Of a stretch of DNA of 64,000 bases, positions 33,515 through 40,841 are shown in pieces. The notes below the pieces were generated by a model. That model was not told the origin of the DNA, searched no databases, and worked only from the letters and a program-made list of their open reading frames with translations. The DNA comes from CAVTUU01 sp045804965 (GTDB taxonomy: Bacteria > Chloroflexota > Chloroflexia > Thermomicrobiales > UBA6265). The DNA is taken from NCBI GenBank assembly GCA_045804965.1, contig JBJMMD010000019.1, positions 1-64,000 on the forward strand. The letters run 5' to 3'. Within the stretch, counting starts at the first letter, position 1. The number at the start of each line of letters is the position of its first letter. Both the position numbers and the translations under genes were made by a program.

Positions 33515-36286
33515 TTAAGCGGCCTGCGGGCTGGTCTGCGGTGCCGGTTGCACGCCTGTCTGAGGTTGCGGCTGCACGGCCCGGCGACCAAGGTAGAACT
33601 TGAGCGCCTCTTCAATCACCAGCAAGCACAACGCGAGTGCCAGACAAACCAACCATTCGCGGAGGGTGAGCGAAGTCGTGCTGAAAATGCGTTGCAGGAG
33701 ACCGAGTTCCGTCGCCAGAAGCGTGAGCAGGAACGTGATTCCAATCAAGCGCAGTTGACGCCCATGCGGCATCGCGGCCTGGCTGAAAATGGTGCCCCGT
33801 TCATCGCGCACACACAGCGCCAACACGATGTGGCTCAAGGAGAGCGTGGTCATGAGCATCGTGGCGGCCACTACGACGCCTTTGTCACCATCGACGACCG
33901 TGTAAACGCCGAGTGCGGTGACGGTCATGATCAAACCTTGCACGGTGATCCGAATCCACTGCGATCTCGTGAACACCGGCGCGTCGAGGGCGCGGGGTTT
34001 ACGTTCCATCAAGCCAGGCGTTGGAATGTCGAACCCCAGCGCGATGGCCAAGGGGACGTCGATTGCGAAGTTCAACCACAGAATTTGCAGCGGATCGAGG
34101 GGCGTCCCGTTGGCGATGTTGAAAATGGTCGCGCCGAGGAAGATGGCAATGAAGGCCACCAGGGATGCCATTTGGAACCGCAGGTACTTCATCAGGTTGT
34201 CGTAGAGCGATCGGCCGAACTCGACTGCTTTCACAATCGTTGAGAAGTTGTCATCGGTCAGGATCATCACTGCCGCACCCTTGGAGACCTCGGTGCCGGT
34301 GATGCCCATAGCGACGCCAATGTCGGCTTTCTTCAGCGCCGGCGCGTCGTTCACCCCGTCGCCCGTCATCGCCACGACTTCACCTGACTGCTCGAGGAGC
34401 GTAACCAGGCGCAATTTGTCCTCAGGGGCAACGCGGGCGATGACGCCAATTTCGGGAATCTGATTCATCAACTCATCGTCACTCATGGCTGCGAACTCAG
34501 CGCCGGTGATCGCCCTACCCTCGATGCCGAGCTCAGCGCCAATTGCGGCGGCGGTCGTGGCGTGATCGCCGGTGATCATGCGAACCCGAATCCCAGCGCT
34601 CTTGCACTCGGCAATGGCAGTTTTGGCCTCGGAGCGAGGCGGATCGACGATGCCGATCATCGCCAGCAACGTGAGGTTCTGAATCAGATCGATCAAATTG
34701 CCGTTGGCGTTGAAGGTTGCGGGGTCAAAGTCGCGCTGCGCCATCACCATGACTCGCTGACCAGCGGCGGCTAGGCGGTCGTTCTCGGTGAGGGCGAGGT
34801 GCCGATTCTCATCGGTGATAGCGACGGTGTCGCCGCCCGGCCCTCGGAATGTACCGCCGCGGGAGATGAGCACATCTGGTGCGCCCTTAACGAAGGCGCG
34901 CACGACTGGTTTGCCGGCATCGTCCGTCATCTGGTGGAAGGTCGCCATGAATTTGTAGGCAGCGTCGAATGGGACTTCGGCGATGCGCGGATACGTCCGC
35001 CGTGTCTCATCGAGGTCGAGTCCGCCCTTAGCCGCGAGCACGATCAACGCCCCCTCGGTGGGATCGCCGATTAACTGCTCACCGTCCAGCGTTGCATCGG
35101 CGCAGAGCGCCATCGGCAGCAAGTAGGGATCCAAATCATGATCGGCCCCGCCTGGCCGCGTAATTTGTCCCTGAGTGCTATATCCCTCGCCGGTGATCTT
35201 GAAGCGATTCCCCTGTCCAGGCACGACCAATTCGCGCGCGGTCATCTTATTGAGCGTCAGCGTACCGGTCTTGTCTGAGCAAATCGCTGAAGTCGAACCG
35301 AGGGTTTCTACCGCGGGAAGGCGCTTCATGATCGCGTTGCGCTCGGCGAGCGCCCGCGTCCCGAGCGAGAGAAGGGTGGTGACTACGGCCGGCAGACCGG
35401 TAGGAATGGCCGCGACTGCCAGGGCGACGCCGGTGATAAAGAGTTCGTCGAGCGACTGACCGCGCACCACCCCCACCGCCACGATCACGACCAGCGCAAG
35501 CGCGGCGATGCCGGTGATGACCTTCGTCAGCTCGTCGAGCTTCTTTTGGAGCGGAGTCTTATCCGTCTTGGTTTCGTTGAGCATGGCGCCGATATGACCA
35601 ATCTCGGTGTTCATACCGGTGCCGGTGACGATCATCTCACCCCGACCGCGCGTGACAGACGTGTTCATGTAGGCCATGCAGGCGCGGTCTCCGAGCGGGA
35701 CATCCGGTTTATCAATGGTCGCAATGTCTTTCGAAACCGGAACGCTCTCACCCGTCAGCGCGCCTTCCTCGATCTCGACGGTTGCCGCTACGAACAGCCG
35801 GCCATCGGCGGGCACGAGATTGCCTGCCTCCATCAGTGCGATGTCGCCGGGCACGATACCGGTGGCATCGATCTCTACAGGCTGCCCATCGCGGCGAACG
35901 CGCGCGATCGTCTTCATCATCCCTTGGAGCGCCGCCAAGCTCGCCTCGGCTTTTGCCTCCTGGTGCAACCCCATGACGGCATTCACCACGGTGAGACCGA
36001 TCAGCACGAGCGTGGTGCCAAGATCGTGGGTGACGAGTTGGTTGATGATGCCCGCGCCCAGCAACACGATCTGCATCATGTCCTGGTATTGGCGCAGGAA
36101 CGCTTGCCAGCCCGGTTCCTTCGGGGCGGTTTCCATCTGGTTCGGGCCGTAGCTGCTTAGTCGCGTTTGCACTTCGGCGGCGCTCAATCCCTTGGTCGGA
36201 TCGACGCCCAACTTCTCGGCGATGGCGACCGGGGCCATGCGATACCAGGCCTCATTCTGTGCGCCGTTCTTCATTGCGTCTGCCAT
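33515..36286 (-). CDS. P-type cation-transporting ATPase (P2/SERCA-like)
   Basis: 923 residues. N-terminal cation-ATPase domain, actuator motif EGALTGESVPVSKD, phosphorylation site SDKTGTLTLNKM with Asp338, and hinge TGDGVNDAPALKKADIGVAM. About ten TM helices, with a hydrophilic, Gln/Pro-rich C-terminal tail. In M4 the usual PEGLP is IPTGLP (Thr296 in place of the metal-liganding Glu). M6 keeps Asn and Asp in WLNFAIDVPLAIAL. The ion is therefore uncertain: Ca2+, Mg2+ or Na+ are possible. It resembles mycobacterial CtpF-class pumps in layout. It lies 138 bases after the FGE-like gene and 37 before PPK2. Confidence 0.94.
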   Translation of the reverse strand: MADAMKNGAQNEAWYRMAPVAIAEKLGVDPTKGLSAAEVQTRLSSYGPNQMETAPKEPGWQAFLRQYQDMMQIVLLGAGIINQLVTHDLGTTLVLIGLTVVNAVMGLHQEAKAEASLAALQGMMKTIARVRRDGQPVEIDATGIVPGDIALMEAGNLVPADGRLFVAATVEIEEGALTGESVPVSKDIATIDKPDVPLGDRACMAYMNTSVTRGRGEMIVTGTGMNTEIGHIGAMLNETKTDKTPLQKKLDELTKVITGIAALALVVIVAVGVVRGQSLDELFITGVALAVAAIPTGLPAVVTTLLSLGTRALAERNAIMKRLPAVETLGSTSAICSDKTGTLTLNKMTARELVVPGQGNRFKITGEGYSTQGQITRPGGADHDLDPYLLPMALCADATLDGEQLIGDPTEGALIVLAAKGGLDLDETRRTYPRIAEVPFDAAYKFMATFHQMTDDAGKPVVRAFVKGAPDVLISRGGTFRGPGGDTVAITDENRHLALTENDRLAAAGQRVMVMAQRDFDPATFNANGNLIDLIQNLTLLAMIGIVDPPRSEAKTAIAECKSAGIRVRMITGDHATTAAAIGAELGIEGRAITGAEFAAMSDDELMNQIPEIGVIARVAPEDKLRLVTLLEQSGEVVAMTGDGVNDAPALKKADIGVAMGITGTEVSKGAAVMILTDDNFSTIVKAVEFGRSLYDNLMKYLRFQMASLVAFIAIFLGATIFNIANGTPLDPLQILWLNFAIDVPLAIALGFDIPTPGLMERKPRALDAPVFTRSQWIRITVQGLIMTVTALGVYTVVDGDKGVVVAATMLMTTLSLSHIVLALCVRDERGTIFSQAAMPHGRQLRLIGITFLLTLLATELGLLQRIFSTTSLTLREWLVCLALALCLLVIEEALKFYLGRRAVQPQPQTGVQPAPQTSPQAA

Positions 36287-36424
36287 GCTGACTCCCTCTG
36301 CCCTGATTTCAGGCGCCGGTCATGTTGGCGTCCGCGTGGACGCGCCGGTCGGTTTAGCGGTCATTGGGCAATGGCTCGAACGTTGCTCATCCACTGCCCC
36401 ACGGCTCTCTGCTTTCGCGGTGTG

Positions 36425-37426
36425 CTAACCATCTCGTGTTCGAACCACGCACCGAAACCCGAGATCGCAGACGGCGGTGTCGATTGATGCTGGTTGCCGC
36501 GCGGCAGGTCGATAGCGGAAGCTGTAGTTCGGGGCACATAGGTATGATCCGCCCTTGACGACCCTTCGTGGAAATGTCTGCCACGGCTGATGCGGATCAA
36601 AGCTCTCAGCCCGGGTGCCACCCCGCGGGTGAATCGTCGCGAGCCGGGTCTCGGCGAGGCCGTCTCGATGCTGTCGACGGTACCAGTCGTCCGTCCATTC
36701 CCAAACGTTGCCGGTCATGTCGTATAAGCCGTAGCGGTTCGGCGGAAACGAGGTGACCGGAGACGTTTCCACGAACCCGTCGTGAAGCAGGTTCCGCAAT
36801 GGAAAGTATCCTTGCCACGTATTGGCCAACGCTTGGCCGTTGGGGAAGTCGGCGTTGCCCCAGGAAAAGACGGCCTGTTCGAGTCCCCCGCGGGCGGCGT
36901 ACTCCCACTCCGCTTCGGTCGGCAATGTTTTGCCGGCCCAGGCAGCGTATTCCTGCGCGTCCTCGAACGCGATCTGAACAACAGGATGGTCCGGACGCTC
37001 GTCGACGGAGCTGCCGGGAAAGCGCGGAAGCCGCCAATAGGCGCCTGCCACGTAATCCCACCAGGTGGTGTAACAATCCGGTTGTATGGGACTGGACGGC
37101 TGCATGAAGACCCAGCCGCCCGGCTCCAGCAGTTCCGCGGTTGCGCCCGGATAATCGTCCCGCCTTCGTGGTCGTTCGGCGAGGGTGACGTAACCAGTGG
37201 CGGTCACAAACCGCGCGAACTGTTCGTTCGTGACCGGGGTGGGATCGATCCAGAACCCATTAACTGTCACCTGGTGGACGGGCTGCTCCTCAAGGTAGAA
37301 GTGATTTGATCCCATCCAGAACGTTCCTCCCGGGATCCAGACCATCGCAGGGTCTTGCCCAGGCGTCGGAGCACCCCATGGGGAAACAAGCGGTTGATGT
37401 TCGGGCGTGGTGACCGTTGCTGTCAT
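36425..37426 (-). CDS. Formylglycine-generating enzyme-like (SUMF1) protein lacking one active-site Cys
   Basis: 333 residues from ATG at 37426. The FGE-sulfatase fold is clear: VWIPGGTFWMGSNHFYLEEQ, PVHQVTVNGFWIDPTPVTNE, LPTEAEWEYAARGG, YGLYDMTGNVWEWTDDWY and RRVVKGGSYLCAPNYSFRYR. In catalytic FGEs two Cys five residues apart bind copper (C-x4-C in this last segment). Here Cys297 is kept but position 302 is Ser (codon AGC). Copper-dependent oxidation of sulfatase cysteine is therefore doubtful; another role, as in EgtB- or Pkn1-type relatives, is possible. No sulfatase is encoded in the window. First gene after promoter element 37611-37640. Confidence 0.88.
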   Translation of the reverse strand: MTATVTTPEHQPLVSPWGAPTPGQDPAMVWIPGGTFWMGSNHFYLEEQPVHQVTVNGFWIDPTPVTNEQFARFVTATGYVTLAERPRRRDDYPGATAELLEPGGWVFMQPSSPIQPDCYTTWWDYVAGAYWRLPRFPGSSVDERPDHPVVQIAFEDAQEYAAWAGKTLPTEAEWEYAARGGLEQAVFSWGNADFPNGQALANTWQGYFPLRNLLHDGFVETSPVTSFPPNRYGLYDMTGNVWEWTDDWYRRQHRDGLAETRLATIHPRGGTRAESFDPHQPWQTFPRRVVKGGSYLCAPNYSFRYRPAARQPASIDTAVCDLGFRCVVRTRDG

Positions 37427-37610
37427 TGCGTCTTCAGACCTCGCGCTATGCGATTGCCTTACCAGCTTGCCAGCTGGCATCTTGAAATCCCCTTAGTGCA
37501 CGCGCCGAACAGGGCCTTCCTGGAAAGGTCTGCCGTCTCGAGACGCAGCGAGGCCTTCAGTACGTGCCGACAGGGGACCACCATGAACCTAGGTTGGACA
37601 CAATCTGGTC

Positions 37611-37640
37611 GTATCGTCAGCAGTCCAAGGGCGTATTCGC
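37611..37640 (-). promoter_or_regulatory. Conserved 30-base promoter element ahead of the FGE-ATPase-PPK2-Usp run
   Basis: Minus-strand reading: GCGAATACGCCCTTGG, ACTGCTGACGATAC. The hexamer 14 bases on (37591-37596) is CAACCT, which keeps A2 and T6. It lies 185 bases before the FGE-like gene start (37426) and could drive the long minus-strand run down to the histidine kinase. No gene is seen in 37427-37887. Confidence 0.72.
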
Positions 37641-37887
37641 AGATGAGGGTCGGCAGTGGGCTGTCATAGGCAACGAAAAATCGTTCCCGAGCCAATGCGG
37701 AGTCCGGGCCTACTTCCTAGTTGTCAGGCAGTGACTTGGTAGCTACAGTGTCGGCAAGTGCCATTAGTCCGCCGCGGCAGCGAGCGAGGATTCAGGGACG
37801 CCGGGACCTCGCTGTCCGTGCGGCAGGTCGCGCATGTCTGGCGGGAGAAGGTGCTCAGTCCGCTGTACGGGTCTGGGGAGGTGGGAC

Positions 37888-38985
37888 GTGTTAACCGAAC
37901 CTCAACCACCGCTACCAATGGATGGATTCGCTGATCCAGCTAGCCGGCTCTCTCTCCTTCGGACAGTGGTGATCATCAGCGCGAGTTGCTTGATCGCGCT
38001 AGCGATCCGGCTCGCCGCCGGCTTCCTCGTCCCAATTCTGATCGGCCTTTGGATCACGATTTTGTGTCTCCCGCTCACAGCCTGGTTGCGCCGCCGCGGC
38101 CTACCCCGCTGGGCCGCGATTACGATTCCGACCGCGGTCCTATTCCTGACCTCGGTGGTCGTCGTCTACTTCGTCGTCGCCTGGATCGCCGACCTCGACG
38201 ATCAGTTACCAACCTACCAGGCCCGGATCTCGGAGCAACGGACCAACCTGAACGCGTGGCTGAATGACCACGGCATTTCGGTCCCTGAAGACCATGTTGA
38301 CGAGCAGGTCAGCGCCAACGCGATTGTTTCGCTCGTGAAGGCGATTGTGCCGAGCACGCTCGCGGTGATTTCCGGGCTGGGCATGGCCTTCCTCCTCTTC
38401 GTCTTCTCGCTGATCGAGGCCGACGACGCAAAGCAGCGCCTTGAGGGTGCGTTGGGCGCGTCCAGTCCGCATTTGGCGCGGCTGCGCGAGTATGTGGATC
38501 TCGTCGCCAGGGCGATCCTCTTGCGGGCGGTCCTCGGTCTTTGCACAGCATTTGGCGATGGGATCTTGCTCAAACTGGTTGGGGTGCCGCACGTCGGGCT
38601 GTGGGTTGTCGTCTCCTTCGTCTGCAGCTTCGTCCCTTATATCGGATATTGGGTGGCGATGATCCCGCCACTGCTGGTCGCGCTGGCGACGCAAGGCGTT
38701 GAGGGGGCGGTTGCCGTCTTCTTCGGCTACTGGCTGATCAATGGATTTTTTGACAGCGTTATCGGCCCCCGCTTTCAGGGCAATCGCCTCAACCTCTCGC
38801 CGGCGCTGACCATCATCTCCGTCCTCTTTTGGGGGGCGTTGTTGGGTGCCGTCGGTGGCATGCTGGCCTTGCCACTCACGCTGGGCATCAAACTGCTCGT
38901 GCTCGACGCCTTCCCCGAGAGCCGCTGGCTTTCGCACGCCATCGAAGCAGGCGTGCGCTCCGAGACCACGGCGATCGATCCGTGA
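37888..38985 (+). CDS. AI-2E family transporter (PerM/YhhT-like)
   Basis: 365 residues from GTG at 37888, chosen because GGAGGT lies 5 bases upstream; the longer ATG frame lacks one. About seven or eight TM helices in the family arrangement: ISASCLIALAIRLAAGFLVP, WITILCLPLTAWLRRRGLPR, a soluble insert (about 98-150), then LLFVFSLIEADDAKQRL, FVCSFVPYIGYWVAMIPPLL, GYWLINGFFDSVIGPRFQG (matching the N...ENxx.P.. motif region) and GALLGAVGGMLALPLTLGIK. Members export small molecules or ions (Na+/H+ antiport is reported for some); the substrate here is unknown. Confidence 0.87.
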   Translation: MLTEPQPPLPMDGFADPASRLSLLRTVVIISASCLIALAIRLAAGFLVPILIGLWITILCLPLTAWLRRRGLPRWAAITIPTAVLFLTSVVVVYFVVAWIADLDDQLPTYQARISEQRTNLNAWLNDHGISVPEDHVDEQVSANAIVSLVKAIVPSTLAVISGLGMAFLLFVFSLIEADDAKQRLEGALGASSPHLARLREYVDLVARAILLRAVLGLCTAFGDGILLKLVGVPHVGLWVVVSFVCSFVPYIGYWVAMIPPLLVALATQGVEGAVAVFFGYWLINGFFDSVIGPRFQGNRLNLSPALTIISVLFWGALLGAVGGMLALPLTLGIKLLVLDAFPESRWLSHAIEAGVRSETTAIDP

Positions 38986-38998
38986 CGACAGCCGTCCG

Positions 38999-39573
38999 TC
39001 AGATCAGTCCCAGTCGGCGAGCACGCTCGACCGCGTGCGTTCGGTTCGCGGCCGCTCATTTGTGGAGGATCGCGTTCATATGCTTCTTGACGGTCTTCTC
39101 GCTCTCATGGCGAGCCATGTGCCCCAGGATTGCAAGAATCGATAGCTCGACGAGTTCGCCGTGACGTTCGACCGCCTCGGACTGCCGGATGATGGACTCG
39201 ATGATTGCCAGGGCGAGGTCGGCTCGCCCGTCGTGGATCAGGAACCGAACATACGTGAGCGCCTCGACTTGGCGCTCGAATTCGGTGAGCGGGACAAATC
39301 CCATCCGAAGCCACCGGCCCACATTCGACCAAGATCGAGCTGATCGGCCGCCATCCCGAGCCTAGCTTGCCAGGCCCCGATGGTTCTCACTTCCTGCTTA
39401 TTGCCCAGTTGCGTCGCGAAGCCGAAGCCGCGCTCAAGATGGGCGAACGCCTCGTCGCGGTCGCCACTTCTCCACGCGAGCCGAACCAAACCGACATGGA
39501 TCCGTCCTCCTTCTGGTGCTTCGAAGATCATTGGCCGCGTGTATTGGATTGTCCGTCCGAACAGTCTTGACAA
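38999..39573 (-). pseudogene. Decayed MalT/LuxR-type regulator (C-terminal remnant)
   Basis: Two overlapping minus-strand frames carry pieces homologous to the intact regulator at 40842. One has AWRSGDRDEAFAHLERGFGF then ATQLGNKQEVRT (compare YWAWGDVEAAFDEVERAVEF, ATQMGCMQAARD). The second has EALTYVRFLIHDGRADLALA and SEKTVKKHMNAIL (compare TEKTVKKHLSNIL). After HK an in-frame TGA interrupts, and AAANRTHAVERARRLGLI then ends at 38999 (compare TNRTQAVDQARRIGWL). So there is one frameshift, one stop and a deletion of most of the HTH domain. It is in opposite orientation to the intact gene. Confidence 0.75.
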
Positions 39574-39636
39574 ATGATCTGATCAAACTAGAGTGGAAGA
39601 ACCAGTACCGAACGCTACCGAAATCGACGGGAAGCG

Positions 39637-40365
39637 ATGACGAGCATCGATTGGGCAGACAATAATCTCCCTATAGTTCCACAGGGTAGGAGGACTGTCA
39701 CCGCGGCTGGTGATGCTCGCATCTCCGTTATGCTTGTCGACGACCATGACATCGTACGACGTGGTCTGCGTAGCATGATCGAATCCCACCCAAACTGGAG
39801 GGTTAGCTGCGAGGCGACTAACGGTCGGGAAGCAGTCTCGCTCGTCAGCCGGTACTTGCCTCAGGTGGTCGTGACTGATCTCGGCCTACCGGAGCTGCAC
39901 GGGTTAGAGGCAATCCGCAGAATTCGCCAGGAGTCGCCGGCGTCTGAGGTGATCGTCTTCTCGATGTATGAGACGGAATTCCTTGTCCGCGAAGCAATCG
40001 CGGCGGGCGCAAAAGGATATGTCTTAAAAACCGATGCCGCGAGGAATCTGACGGAGGCCATTGAGTCGATTCTCGACCAAAAGCCCTACTTTTCATCGGC
40101 GGTCGCCGCGACGGTTTGGAACCTGGTGCGCCATCACGATGAACAAGTCGACCTGGTTGCTTCGTATCCGGTATTGACGTCCCGAGAACGAGAGATTGTC
40201 CAATTACTGGCAGAGGGTATGACAAACAGGGAGATCGCGGACACGCTCTCGATCAGCACCAAGACGGTCGAAACCCACCGCAGCGCGATCATGCGTAAGC
40301 TGGGCCTCAAGTCTATCGCCGAACTTGTTCGCTACGCGATGCGCAATGGCATGACTTATCTCTGA
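39637..40365 (+). CDS. NarL/FixJ-type two-component response regulator
   Basis: 242 residues. Receiver domain about 29-148: acidic pair Asp35/Asp36 (VMLVDDHDIV), phosphoacceptor Asp81 (VVVTDLGLPELHG) and Lys131 (AAGAKGYVLKTDA). LuxR-type HTH about 178-242: LTSREREIVQLLAEGMTNRE, IADTLSISTKTVETHRSAIM, RKLGLKSIAELVRYAM. A 28-residue N-terminal extension precedes the receiver. No kinase is adjacent; the HisKA_3 kinase at 27139 is the only one in the window and is of the right class. It is a candidate activator of the repeated promoter element, by inference only. Confidence 0.93.
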   Translation: MTSIDWADNNLPIVPQGRRTVTAAGDARISVMLVDDHDIVRRGLRSMIESHPNWRVSCEATNGREAVSLVSRYLPQVVVTDLGLPELHGLEAIRRIRQESPASEVIVFSMYETEFLVREAIAAGAKGYVLKTDAARNLTEAIESILDQKPYFSSAVAATVWNLVRHHDEQVDLVASYPVLTSREREIVQLLAEGMTNREIADTLSISTKTVETHRSAIMRKLGLKSIAELVRYAMRNGMTYL

Positions 40366-40841
40366 TTCCTGCCGCCGCTCCCGCCTCTAGGAATGAGCGA
40401 AGGCCCACGTCTCCACGTAACAAATGCGGCAATGAAGCGCACAGTACAGCATCATCGACTGATATTCGAACACGCGCTTCATGCAACGGCAGATTAGGGC
40501 GCGCCCAGGAGAATAGTACTAGAACCGGTCGGTACAAAAGTAATGGGCCAGCTACAGAGTTTCCCCGATACTCCCAGTACCGCAATACCGATACTATGTA
40601 TAAGTGCGAAATTCATGACTTAGCAGGCAGTAAGAAGGGCGATTCCTGACTCGCGGGATTCGTCGTTTGGTAGCCCTTCGCATGTGGTGCGGGAACATCA
40701 TTACGGTCGCGACTCGAACGTCCGGCATTCCCGCTCATGTGAGTTTGTCCTCGACCTCTCGTGTCGCACAGTGCGTTCAGTGCTGCACGAGGCAGACATC
40801 GGCGCTGCTCGCCCACCGGACACGGTTTAGGAGAATGCGCC
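40366..40841. other. Gene-free stretch upstream of the MalT-like regulator
   Basis: 476 bases between the response regulator and the MalT-like gene. No frame looks protein coding. AT-richer segments near 40500-40620 could hold a promoter. No good copy of the 30-base element was found here; a GATTCGTCGTTTGG stretch near 40650 is too weak. Confidence 0.4.
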
